Positions 24,866 through 33,597 of a stretch of DNA of 64,000 bases are shown piece by piece (the first letter of the stretch is position 1; each line of letters begins with the position of its first letter). The position numbers and the translations under genes were made by a program. The DNA is from Butyrivibrio sp. AC2005. GTDB taxonomy: Bacteria > Bacillota > Clostridia > Lachnospirales > Lachnospiraceae. Location: NCBI RefSeq assembly GCF_000424145.1, contig NZ_KE384138.1, forward strand, positions 262,104-326,103, given 5' to 3'. The notes under the pieces are model-generated. The model was not told the origin of the DNA, ran no database searches, and was given only the letters and a program-made list of their open reading frames with translations.

Positions 24866-27235
24866 TTATTGTTTATACATCATTCCCATTCCTTTTCCGG
24901 CATTTTTTGCAGCACAAAGTGCGGTATCAGCTTTTCTGTACAGGTCATGGTATCCCCTGCCCTGATCAGGATGTATTACATATCCTGCTGAAACAGTAAA
25001 AGTAATCCTGTCTTTATGGAAGCCTACCTTAAAGATATTATCGCAGAGCTCGGAAATCCTGCTTTCAAGATTACTCATCTCCACATTTTCAATAAAAATC
25101 AGGAACTCATCCTGATCGATATGGCAAACTATTCCATCTCTTCCGAAGATTTCATCAAGCTTTGCCGATATACGCCTAAGGACCTCATCTCCCGCAAAGC
25201 TTCCGTATTTGTCATTGATTGTCCTGAAGTTATCAATATCCGCCATAATAAGCGCAGACTTACCATTCTGATGTCTGTAAAGTCTGTTTCTTATAAGCGG
25301 CACAGCTGTATGTCTGTTGTAAAGTCCTGTGAGAGAATCCCTCTCAGCCATCTGTCTCACAAGATCCTTGGATCTCTTGTACTCATCAATATCAAAGGAC
25401 AGGAAATATGCAATAATATCCCCATCTTCCTCCAAAATCTGATAGATGGTGTGAGTCCATCTCGGTGCCATTTTTATATCAACGATCCGGTGGAATTCAA
25501 AATCATCAAAGGTTATTCCACTGTGATACGCAAGTATGAGTCTGTCTTTATTAAAAAATTCCAATGCAATGCTATGCTCGTCAGCTATGACAGATTTTTC
25601 AACGATTTCATCTATCATGGCACTGTAGGATTCCTTTTTGTGATAGGACTTATCAAGGATCTTGCGCTTGCTGCTAAGATGTACTCTCAGAAGCTCATCC
25701 CTGGACAGGTTGGCAACTATGAAGAAGGAATGCTTCTGGAACTGAGAGTATGAGTTGTATTCAAGGAGCGATACAAAGCCTCTTGCCGCAAGGCTCAGAT
25801 ACACAGGAGATTCCGACATAAATATTTCATCGTCCTCTATACCTGTGCGGTCCTCTTCCTCCTCTTCCTCCTTTTCTTCCTCTTCCTTCTTAAGCTCAAT
25901 TATGTTTTTCCCATAATCAAGCGCTGCATTATCCTCTGTCTCTGCCTTTTGTGCAGGAGAACCTTTTTCCTTGTCCTCATCAAGATAGTCGAGGCACTCT
26001 TCCTTGGTCATTGGTCTTCCAAAGAAGTATCCCTGAGCCTTCTCACAGCCCACGCGCTTAAGGAAATCCCAGGCTTCAAGCGTCTCAACACCTTCTGCCA
26101 GTGTCTGTATTCCAATCTCCTCAGCCATGTTTATAACGTTCTCCCAAATGGCTGTCTCTCTGGGATTAGAACCGAAATTCTGCAAAAACTTCATGTCGAA
26201 TTTAAGTACGTCAAATTCATAATCCTTCAACAGATTAAGAGATGAATATCCTGCTCCGAAATCATCCATCCAAACCTGATATCCGCCACGTCTGAATTTA
26301 TCGATAGTCCCCCTGAGGACATCCTGATTGTCGTCCATGGCACTCTCAGTAACCTCAATGTGAATGAGGCTTTTAGGAATGTTGGATATTTTAACCGCAT
26401 CATTAACCACGCGGTACATGTCTCTCTGATGAAAATCTGTACGTGATAAATTTATTGAAACAGGGTGTGGCTTTAATCCCTGATCCATAAATTCCCTGAT
26501 ATCCTCGCACACCTGTCTGACCACAAAGGCATCAAGCTTGTAAATAAGATGTGCATCCTCTAAGATAGGTATGAAAACTCCGGGCATAAGAAATCCGTGA
26601 ATAGGATCAACCCAACGCGCAAGCGCCTCGAATCCGCAGACTCTTCCTGTAATTACTCTTACAACAGGCTGATAATAAACCTGTATGTATCCTTTGAGAA
26701 CTGCTTCGCTTATGTTATGAATAATGTAATGAGCAAGGTCAAGCTGATTTCCCAGTTCCTGGTCATAATATCTGAAATTATAGTCGTAGTTTTTCTTAAT
26801 ACTGTTGCAGGCAATCCTTGCCTTGTCACAGGCTATACTTATATCCGTGTCGTCGGGCTCAAGCTCATATATTCCGGCTCTCAGTTCTATACCCGCATCC
26901 GGATTATAGCTGTGTACACGTCTCTCCAGATCATCAATTCTGGCTTCTATGCTGTTAAAGGATGACAGCGCAACGAAATGGTCATCGGAAAATCTGGCAA
27001 CAATAAGCTCCGGGAATATCTTCTGAATATGTTTAGCCATATTCTGCAGAAACCTATCCCCAGCCTCAAATCCATATCTGGAATTGTAGTTTTTGAAATT
27101 CTGCACATCAAAATAGATGATGGCGAATTCTCTTTCACTCTTTTTCCTCTCATCCATCAACTTCTGTGCATCTTTTCTGAAAGAATACAGATTTGGCAAA
27201 CCTGTCAGCTGGTCAATCTCTTCATTTCTTAGCAT
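24866..27235 (-). CDS. GGDEF-EAL-GGDEF protein, probable c-di-GMP phosphodiesterase
   Basis: The 789 residues contain GGDEF-like domain 1 (1-155; signature replaced by FSDDHF 82-87), an EAL domain (170-420) with EAL 203-205, EVTES, DDFGAGYSS (324-332), AEGVET and QGYFFGRP intact, a linker of about 14 glutamates (451-461), a PAS-like region (480-620) and GGDEF-like domain 2 (625-789; signature DQDEF). The expected activity is hydrolysis of c-di-GMP, with the GGDEF domains as regulatory modules. There is no membrane segment. It is the second gene of a small unit: 65-residue protein, this gene, kinase, response regulator. Confidence 0.92.
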   Translation of the reverse strand: MLRNEEIDQLTGLPNLYSFRKDAQKLMDERKKSEREFAIIYFDVQNFKNYNSRYGFEAGDRFLQNMAKHIQKIFPELIVARFSDDHFVALSSFNSIEARIDDLERRVHSYNPDAGIELRAGIYELEPDDTDISIACDKARIACNSIKKNYDYNFRYYDQELGNQLDLAHYIIHNISEAVLKGYIQVYYQPVVRVITGRVCGFEALARWVDPIHGFLMPGVFIPILEDAHLIYKLDAFVVRQVCEDIREFMDQGLKPHPVSINLSRTDFHQRDMYRVVNDAVKISNIPKSLIHIEVTESAMDDNQDVLRGTIDKFRRGGYQVWMDDFGAGYSSLNLLKDYEFDVLKFDMKFLQNFGSNPRETAIWENVINMAEEIGIQTLAEGVETLEAWDFLKRVGCEKAQGYFFGRPMTKEECLDYLDEDKEKGSPAQKAETEDNAALDYGKNIIELKKEEEEKEEEEEEDRTGIEDDEIFMSESPVYLSLAARGFVSLLEYNSYSQFQKHSFFIVANLSRDELLRVHLSSKRKILDKSYHKKESYSAMIDEIVEKSVIADEHSIALEFFNKDRLILAYHSGITFDDFEFHRIVDIKMAPRWTHTIYQILEEDGDIIAYFLSFDIDEYKRSKDLVRQMAERDSLTGLYNRHTAVPLIRNRLYRHQNGKSALIMADIDNFRTINDKYGSFAGDEVLRRISAKLDEIFGRDGIVCHIDQDEFLIFIENVEMSNLESRISELCDNIFKVGFHKDRITFTVSAGYVIHPDQGRGYHDLYRKADTALCAAKNAGKGMGMMYKQ

Positions 27236-27266
27236 AATTTCCTCACAAGAAACTATATCGTTCCTA

Positions 27267-27464
27267 TTAATTCACAGTTCTTACAGCAAAGTACTGATTA
27301 TTCTTGTTTATGATCACAGGTGCTGTACTGAATACTTCATCACCTATATAGCATCTGTCCTTCTGTTCATCACATTCAAAGGTTCTTCCGTCAGGGTCAT
27401 TTTTTATGACCTCCTCAAGAGCCTGACTTAAGGTCTCATCAGGCTGGCACAAATACATTTTCAT
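27267..27464 (-). CDS. Small protein of unknown function, 65 residues
   Basis: A soluble acidic protein beginning MKMYLCQPDETLSQALEEVI. A strong GGAGGAG site lies before the ATG. It is 31 bp upstream of the GGDEF-EAL-GGDEF gene and is the probable first gene of that signalling unit. The upstream TATAAT (about 27490) has only a weak -35 partner. I do not recognise the family. Confidence 0.75.
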   Translation of the reverse strand: MKMYLCQPDETLSQALEEVIKNDPDGRTFECDEQKDRCYIGDEVFSTAPVIINKNNQYFAVRTVN

Positions 27465-27581
27465 TTACTCCTCCTGCTATTATTGGCAATTATAATCTAA
27501 TGCTATTCTACAACGAAATATCCCCTAAAAAAGGTTTTTTATTGTTTTTTAAGGAACTGTTCAGAAATCAGTCTTAAAACT

Positions 27582-27612
27582 AAAAAGCTCCCGCAGAAAA
27601 TAACTGCGGGAG
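27582..27612 (-). terminator. Terminator of the YczE-like gene
   Basis: CTCCCGCAG (27588-27596) pairs with CTGCGGGAG (27604-27612) around 7 bases; the minus strand continues with five Ts. Confidence 0.9.
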
Positions 27613-27631
27613 TGTAAAACAAAACAATAAT

Positions 27632-28291
27632 TTATGCAAATTTGAATACCTTCTTTTTAAGGAACATGCCTACAGCAGTAATTGTAGGGCCAAGAAGAAA
27701 TACCATAAGGATTGTACAGATCTCAAGTCGTCCGCCAAAAAGGAGACCGATCAAAACCACTGTTCCGTCAAAGGCAATGCGCACAAACTTAAACGGTACT
27801 TTCTTAAATACCAGATTGCTGAGTATATTTGGAATCGCATCGTAAGGGGCAACTCCCATATCTGCATTCATATAAAATGATGCTGCTACAACAAAGCAAA
27901 GAAGCGCAACTATAAACACAGCTGCTCTGTAGGGCCACTGTTCAAAAACAAACCTTGGAATGGTCTTACTCCAAACCCATCTGCAGAAATCAGAAATGTA
28001 TCCGATAAATACCATATTGGCAATTGTTCCGGGTCCTATCTGATGGCGATCAAATAATACGACAAATACAAAAAGTACCAGGTTCAGTAACACCTGCCAG
28101 GTTCCGAAAAGAATGCCGAGACGCCCTGAAATTGTAAGATTCATAAATGTGCAGGGATCAGTCCCAAGACTTACCTCGATAAGAAATGAAAGGAAGAATC
28201 CCATAAGAGCTACACCCAGAGCCATTATGATGAATTTCTTTTTAAAGCCTTCCTGATGAAAATATTTGTCAATCTTTTTCCCGATATTCAT
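27632..28291 (-). CDS. YczE/YitT-like integral membrane protein
   Basis: From ATG 28291 the protein has 219 residues and five or six transmembrane helices; GTDPCTFMNLTI and GVAPYDAIPN are typical of the YczE/YyaS family, whose function is not well established. A longer frame begins at 28336, but only the 28291 start has a GGGAGG site. That site lies inside a long inverted repeat (28300-28375), so expression may be controlled by its accessibility. A terminator follows. Confidence 0.85.
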   Translation of the reverse strand: MNIGKKIDKYFHQEGFKKKFIIMALGVALMGFFLSFLIEVSLGTDPCTFMNLTISGRLGILFGTWQVLLNLVLFVFVVLFDRHQIGPGTIANMVFIGYISDFCRWVWSKTIPRFVFEQWPYRAAVFIVALLCFVVAASFYMNADMGVAPYDAIPNILSNLVFKKVPFKFVRIAFDGTVVLIGLLFGGRLEICTILMVFLLGPTITAVGMFLKKKVFKFA

Positions 28292-28299
28292 ATATATAT

Positions 28300-28375
28300 A
28301 AACCTCCCGGAATAAATCATTCTTAGATTTGTTCAAAAACGCAACACACCTATTTTGATTTATTTCGAGAGGTTT
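28300..28375 (-). promoter_or_regulatory. Leader inverted repeat that covers the ribosome binding site
   Basis: Arms 28300-28318 and 28357-28375 pair over 19 bp with one G-U and one mismatch on the minus strand (AAACCTCTCG... with ...GGGAGGTTT). The GGGAGG site of the YczE-like gene is part of the 3' arm, so folding would hide it. Confidence 0.6.
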
Positions 28376-28390
28376 GTAAAGACAATTTAT

Positions 28391-29599
28391 TTAATTCTCT
28401 TCTTCAGTTTTTGTATCTGTATCAGCCTTATTCTCTTCTTCACTCTTCTCGAGCGTCTTATCTATCAGGTCCTCACAGGTTATGAGTCTGATATCATCAG
28501 CGGTAGGCTTCTCCATTCCTGCAATTCTTCTTGCCTGATTGGTTACGATTTCCTCGAAGAGGTTACGTATTTCACGGGCGTTGGCAAAGTTCTCAAGGCG
28601 GGTGAGTTTTCGCTGGTTTATCATCTCACGAATATGCTTCTTGGCATCCTCTTCAAGCTCATACTCGTATTTGTTCAGGTTCATGTTGAAGATTTCCTCA
28701 AGCTCATCCACGGAATAATCCGGGAATTCAATGTACTTGTTGAAACGGGACTTAAGTCCGGGATTGGAGTTTATGAACTTCTCCATAGGCTCTGTGTAGC
28801 CTGCAACAATGACAACCAGGTCGTCTCTGTGATCCTCCATCGCCTTAAGGATTGTGTCTATTGCTTCCTGACCGAAGGCATCATTTTCCTGAGAGAGCGC
28901 ATATGCCTCATCTATGAAAAGTACACCGCCAAGTGCCTGATTTATCTTTTCCTGGGTCTTAAGAGCTGTCTGACCAACATAACCTGCCACAAGTCCCGAG
29001 CGGTCTACCTCAATAAGCTGTCCCTTTGAAAGGACACCAATCTGTTTGTAGATTCTTGAAATGATACGGGCAACGGTTGTCTTACCTGTTCCGGGATTAC
29101 CTGTAAATACGAGATGAAGTGAAACCGGAACGGACTTCATTCCCTCGTCTTTTCTAAGCTTCTGAACCTTGGCAAAATCCGTAAGTTCCCTGACATCGTG
29201 CTTAATTGATGTAAGTCCGATAAGTGCGTTTAAATCATCCATGGGATCTGTCTCAGGTTCCTTTGGCTTTTCCTCCTGCTCAGGTACCTTCTCCCCGGTT
29301 GCTGTCTGAGTCGGCAGCGGAGCCTTAGGCTTATTGGCATTTTCGAAAAGAGCGCGGGCTTCATTTAAGGCTTCATCTGCACTTACACGACTCTGTTCAT
29401 CATTTGAAAGCTGCTCTATTTTGTCAGGAACAGGTCCTGTTATATCCTTGCCTTCTTTTATTTTTTTGAAATCCTCGCTAACCTTTTTCTCTATTTCTTT
29501 TCCCTTGTCAGGATCATCAAAGACCGGAGGTTTACCATCTCCGCCTGATCCGGGGCCAAAAAAATCATTGTACATGTTACCTAAATAGTTGTCCGACAT
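28391..29599 (-). CDS. AAA ATPase, CbxX/CfxQ (SpoVK-like) family
   Basis: The 402-residue protein has a disordered acidic/proline-rich N-terminus (about 1-115) and a single AAA module: LNALIGLTSIKHDVREL, Walker A TGNPGTGKTTVAR, Walker B LFIDEAYAL, sensor VVIVAGYTEPME and arginine finger region SRFNKYIEFP. Members act as hexameric remodelling ATPases (Rubisco activase CbxX, SpoVK in sporulation). No Rubisco gene is present, so the target is unknown. AAGGAGC precedes the ATG. An acidic E/K/D/T tail ends the protein. Confidence 0.9.
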   Translation of the reverse strand: MSDNYLGNMYNDFFGPGSGGDGKPPVFDDPDKGKEIEKKVSEDFKKIKEGKDITGPVPDKIEQLSNDEQSRVSADEALNEARALFENANKPKAPLPTQTATGEKVPEQEEKPKEPETDPMDDLNALIGLTSIKHDVRELTDFAKVQKLRKDEGMKSVPVSLHLVFTGNPGTGKTTVARIISRIYKQIGVLSKGQLIEVDRSGLVAGYVGQTALKTQEKINQALGGVLFIDEAYALSQENDAFGQEAIDTILKAMEDHRDDLVVIVAGYTEPMEKFINSNPGLKSRFNKYIEFPDYSVDELEEIFNMNLNKYEYELEEDAKKHIREMINQRKLTRLENFANAREIRNLFEEIVTNQARRIAGMEKPTADDIRLITCEDLIDKTLEKSEEENKADTDTKTEEEN

Positions 29600-29634
29600 T
29601 ATTAATGCTCCTTGATTTAGTCTTAATTATATAG

Positions 29635-29664
29635 ATGCCTCAAGCAGTCTCCTGCCTGAGGCAT
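29635..29664 (-). terminator. Hairpin after the GH25 lysozyme gene
   Basis: ATGCCTCA (29635-29642) pairs with TGAGGCAT (29657-29664), with additional GCAG/CTGC inside. The following tract on the minus strand is only moderately T-rich, so termination may be weak. Confidence 0.65.
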
Positions 29665-29678
29665 TTAGGAAATTCATA

Positions 29679-31043
29679 TTACTTGTACCAGTTTGATACA
29701 TCACAACGGTTTGCTACACCATATCCTGTTGCATTTGAAGTATACTGCCATGCGAACTTACTTCCGCCATATCCGCAATATCCACGGTAATCAGCAACCC
29801 ATACGGAGAAAGGAAGCTGAGACATATCAACTCTGTTATACAGCCAGCTTGTAGAACCGTAAACACCTGCGGGAACTCCACGAGCCTGAAGCTGTGCACA
29901 GGCAGCTCTTACAGCTGTTGTTCTGTCTCCCTTGCTTAAGTTGTCTGATCTTCCGTTACCGGTTCCACTGCTCTCAGTATCGATAAATACAGGCATTGCA
30001 ATGTTCATTCCCGCAAGCTCATTAGCGATCCAGTTACCCTCTTCAGCACCCTCAGCTGCATTTACAGCTGTTGTAAAGAAGTATACTGAGAAAGGAATTC
30101 CATGCTGCTGACAGTTATATACATTACTTCTGAACTTGATGTCCTCCTGAAGTGTTCCATTAGTATATCCTCTGTAGCCCACTCGGATAATTACGCCATC
30201 GCAGCTATTCTTAAGCTGTTGCCAGTTGTTTACAGTATTATGGCTTGAAATATCCACCAGCTTACCCGTGTTATATGTAAGGGAAGAGATTCCGGATGAG
30301 CCGTTATTCTCTGAATCGTCAGGATTCTTGACCTTCATGGTACATTTTGCAGTAATGCCGTTTGAACCTCCCTTACAGTATATCTGGCAGGTTCCGTAAC
30401 CCGTAATCGTTACCAGTCCTCTGTTATTTACTTCTGCAACACTATCATCAGTTGTGCCCCAAAGAAGCGGAATATCTGTATGTTTCTTAGGCTTTACTTT
30501 TGCTTCCAGCTGGAACGTCTTTCCAATCTTCTTAAAGTTCTTGCTTGTCTCATTAAGCTTAATGCTTTTTACCTTGACCGTTTTACCGACTGTCATGTGG
30601 ATAACGTAAGGAACGCCATCCTTTTTATTGGTTACAGTGATATCACACTTGCCTGCTTTTAATGTGGTAACAAGTCCCTTCGCAGAAACCTTCGCTACTT
30701 TTTTATTGGATGATCTGAATTTGAAATTCGACTTGTTCTTGTTTGTGTTGACTTCATCACCGTATCTCGTCACACCGATAACAAATTTCATGCCTGTCAT
30801 TACACGTACGCTTTCGGACTGTACATCCTCAGGATTAGCCACTGTAGCACCTGTAGTGGCAGCTGCAGATGACGCTGTAGCTGATGCCGATGATGCACTA
30901 TTATCGACTTCATCGATTGAAATCTCTTTGGTGTAAACACCTGAATATTTCAGTGCAGCCGCATTTGCATGAAATGCAGGCATAGCCATAGCTATAACAG
31001 CAGCGGAAAAAAGACCCGCGATTATACTTTTTTTGATTTTCAT
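29679..31043 (-). CDS. Secreted glycoside hydrolase family 25 lysozyme with Ig-like (Big_2) domains
   Basis: A signal peptide (about 1-28) leads into an Ala/Ser/Thr linker, two bacterial Ig-like domains (about 70-240; KVAKVSAKGLVTTLKAGKCDITV and DDSVAEVNNRGLVTI patterns) and a C-terminal GH25 domain (about 262-454) with LVDISSHN, VIIRVGYRG, PVFIDTESSG (catalytic Asp/Glu region) and FAWQYTSNATGYG. It should cut the peptidoglycan glycan chain, in wall turnover or competition. GGGGGTA precedes the ATG. Confidence 0.92.
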   Translation of the reverse strand: MKIKKSIIAGLFSAAVIAMAMPAFHANAAALKYSGVYTKEISIDEVDNSASSASATASSAAATTGATVANPEDVQSESVRVMTGMKFVIGVTRYGDEVNTNKNKSNFKFRSSNKKVAKVSAKGLVTTLKAGKCDITVTNKKDGVPYVIHMTVGKTVKVKSIKLNETSKNFKKIGKTFQLEAKVKPKKHTDIPLLWGTTDDSVAEVNNRGLVTITGYGTCQIYCKGGSNGITAKCTMKVKNPDDSENNGSSGISSLTYNTGKLVDISSHNTVNNWQQLKNSCDGVIIRVGYRGYTNGTLQEDIKFRSNVYNCQQHGIPFSVYFFTTAVNAAEGAEEGNWIANELAGMNIAMPVFIDTESSGTGNGRSDNLSKGDRTTAVRAACAQLQARGVPAGVYGSTSWLYNRVDMSQLPFSVWVADYRGYCGYGGSKFAWQYTSNATGYGVANRCDVSNWYK

Positions 31044-31126
31044 GGAAAATACCCCCGAACTAACAAAACTTCTACATCAAATTAAGTATAACATATGAGG
31101 TTTTGCTATGCCATATAATCAGGGTG

Positions 31127-31182
31127 AAAAAAAATCGCGCAAGAATTCTGAGTTTCTTTTAAAGAACACAGAATTCTTGCGC
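31127..31182 (-). terminator. Strong terminator of the GGDEF gene
   Basis: Perfect 14-bp arms GCGCAAGAATTCTG (31137-31150) and CAGAATTCTTGCGC (31169-31182), followed on the minus strand by eight Ts. Confidence 0.92.
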
Positions 31183-31199
31183 AGTTTTAAAACACGTAG

Positions 31200-32582
31200 T
31201 CAAATCTTTCTTGCCTTAAGTTCAGGATGCTCAGCATAGAAAGCTTCCTTATCCCTATACATTTCAAGATCAGCATTTCTCATGGCTATACGTATATCAT
31301 CGCCATTCCCCGAGTAATGTGAACCGATGGACATGGTAATTTCTGCGGGATATGAAGTCTTTTTTCGTAAGTGTTCTATTTTTTCATAGAAACTATCCTC
31401 TGAATCCTTCGTACAGAAAACTGTAAACTCATCTCCACCTGCTCTGTAAATCTCATCTGCACCGAATACCGAAGAGATGATTGACGCTGCAGTCCAAAGC
31501 ATCTGGTCTCCGGCCTCGTGACCGTGTTTGTCATTAACATATTTTAATCCGTTCAGATCTATGAAAACCACGCCATAGGGTCTGTTTCGCAGCTCAGCAT
31601 CCGAAACATAATTATCCACGCGAAGGTTCATCGCATTGCGGTTCATGACCCCGGTGAGCATATCGCGATTGCTAAGCTCCTTCATCTGCTCCATAAGCGT
31701 GTTGTTTGCAAGCTCTGCAGCCAGGAAGAATGAAGTATGTTCCAGAAGCTCTTTTATTTCAATCGTTCTGCTTGTGTCAAAATTGATAACATAAAGATAT
31801 CCGATAGTTATCTTGTTTTGCATAAGTGGTACAAAGCATATGCTTTTAATACCATTTTCCATAAGTGAATCAGCCCATCCGGGATTTCTCCCTGCAAGGC
31901 TCTTCATGTCGGATTCATCAGTTATAATAAGGCAGTTGCTCTGCTCAATAGTTTTTGCCCAGGTTTTGACAACATCAGGTGGAATATTTTCTACTTCCTG
32001 CTCGCGTTCGGTCTCATCATCATATCTTGAAGTTCCGCCAATATATCTGAGTCCCTGTGTCAATTCATCGACACTTACAACGAATACGCGTTCTGCATCG
32101 CATTTTCCCAAAAGCTCATTGACCACCTCGCTCACAGCACTTTTAAAGTTGTCTGCGGTACGAAATACAGCGCAGCTCTTTATAACGGAAGTTGCTGTAT
32201 TCATGGTAACATTGCCTAATCTGTCCGGATCCATTGAATCTGTAAGCTCATATAAAAAAATACAATAGCCTATATCTTCTCTGTCTGAAGTCAGTGGAAT
32301 ATATAGCTGATCCATCCATTTATTTATTACTTTGGCTTCAATATATGTATGAATCTGCTTATGCTTTAGTGCAGCGGTTGCGACGAAATGCTCAAATTTC
32401 CTATCCATCGGAAACAGCTCAGTATAAAGCATTCCATCATAATATATGGGAGGCAGGGAATTCCTGTAATTATCGTTAGCTGCAACAATACGCAGTTCCC
32501 CTATATCTCCATTTGGAAGCTTCTCCACCGACAATATACACGCTATTGAGTTAATCGAATTTACTACAGCTGAAAAGTCCAT
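31200..32582 (-). CDS. Diguanylate cyclase with PAS-like and GAF-like sensor regions
   Basis: The 460-residue protein has an N-terminal PAS-like segment (about 1-115), a GAF-like domain (about 135-285; SVDELTQGLRYIGG, ICFVPLMQNKITIGYLYV) and a C-terminal GGDEF domain with DMLTGVMNRNAM, FIDLNGLKYVNDKHGHEAGD and an intact RAGGDEF. No RxxD inhibitory site precedes the signature, so product inhibition through that site is not expected. Start chosen at ATG 32582; a GTG four codons upstream is possible. It has no membrane segment. Confidence 0.9.
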   Translation of the reverse strand: MDFSAVVNSINSIACILSVEKLPNGDIGELRIVAANDNYRNSLPPIYYDGMLYTELFPMDRKFEHFVATAALKHKQIHTYIEAKVINKWMDQLYIPLTSDREDIGYCIFLYELTDSMDPDRLGNVTMNTATSVIKSCAVFRTADNFKSAVSEVVNELLGKCDAERVFVVSVDELTQGLRYIGGTSRYDDETEREQEVENIPPDVVKTWAKTIEQSNCLIITDESDMKSLAGRNPGWADSLMENGIKSICFVPLMQNKITIGYLYVINFDTSRTIEIKELLEHTSFFLAAELANNTLMEQMKELSNRDMLTGVMNRNAMNLRVDNYVSDAELRNRPYGVVFIDLNGLKYVNDKHGHEAGDQMLWTAASIISSVFGADEIYRAGGDEFTVFCTKDSEDSFYEKIEHLRKKTSYPAEITMSIGSHYSGNGDDIRIAMRNADLEMYRDKEAFYAEHPELKARKI

Positions 32583-32739
32583 ACACTTCACCACATAAAA
32601 AGAAATCTAAAAAAGCATTCTTTCACAAATATCATAGTTATAGCTTTACTACTATTGTATATGATATATCGTGAAAAAATGCTTAAAAGAATATAAACTT
32701 TTTCTTGATAGATTTTGCTTATTATATTTGAGTTTACAC

Positions 32740-33456
32740 TTACAGATTTTTAATGATCAGAGCCAGTCCTGATATTATGAGAAGAACAATGACAAGTTTC
32801 TTTACCAGCTTTTCATTTAGTACTGTTGCACTTTTCATTCCGGCAAAGACACCTGCAAGCATGAATGGAACAAGACAGACAACCAGTTTTAATGAATCAG
32901 GTGTGATCAGACCAATTGTTCCATACATTATTATCCGGAAGATATTTTCAACAATAAAAATCACGCTGAGATTTGCCTTGAACTCCTCGCTTGTATTGGT
33001 GACCCGGCTCACACATGCCGCCATAAGTACACCTACCCCAAAAAGTCCGCACATGAGTCCGCCCAGAAGCCCTACTATCATGAGAACTATCTTTGAGTCC
33101 TTCATGTGTATCCTGTCGTATTCCTTAAGCATCATCTCGGTTCCCACAAGTACCACGACCACACCGAATACAATCTTGATATTGCGCGCATCAACATTTT
33201 TTAATAAAAATGCCCCCGGAATACTTCCCAGAAGGACAAGAAGAATCATGGGCAGATATATTCTTGCATCAAGTTTCTTCCTGTTTTTCCACGTTAATAT
33301 GCAGTTGGAAGGGAACCCCAGTACCAGCTCCACCGGGGAAATATTCACATTGTTTACCCCAAATCCGAGTATTGTTGTAAACACCAGAGTGTTGGCAAAG
33401 CCGCATAGACCCTTAATAAAAAATGCGGCAAAGGTAGCAATAATCCACGTTATCAT
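32740..33456 (-). CDS. TauE/SafE-family membrane transporter
   Basis: The 238-residue protein has seven or eight transmembrane helices and the duplicated TauE motif (FIKGLCGFANTLVFTTILGFG, GGLMCGLFGVGVLMAACV). The family exports sulfite, sulfonates or other organic anions; substrate not predictable. The ribosome binding site is weak. It lies just downstream of the terminator following the GGGtGRT gene. Confidence 0.88.
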   Translation of the reverse strand: MITWIIATFAAFFIKGLCGFANTLVFTTILGFGVNNVNISPVELVLGFPSNCILTWKNRKKLDARIYLPMILLVLLGSIPGAFLLKNVDARNIKIVFGVVVVLVGTEMMLKEYDRIHMKDSKIVLMIVGLLGGLMCGLFGVGVLMAACVSRVTNTSEEFKANLSVIFIVENIFRIIMYGTIGLITPDSLKLVVCLVPFMLAGVFAGMKSATVLNEKLVKKLVIVLLIISGLALIIKNL

Positions 33457-33524
33457 AGATCAATTTCACTTTCATTTTAGTTTCTTTCTTAAGCGCAACG
33501 GGTCTATGATAGAACATTTTATGC

Positions 33525-33562
33525 AAAAAGAAAAGCGCCGCGAAATATAAATTTCGCGACGC
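33525..33562 (-). terminator. Terminator of the GGGtGRT gene
   Basis: GCGCCGCGAAAT (33535-33546) pairs with ATTTCGCGACGC (33551-33562) with one G-U; a TTTTCTTTTT tract follows on the minus strand. Confidence 0.88.
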
Positions 33563-33597
33563 CATAAACTCACGCTCTTCAATAAAGTAGTGTGATC

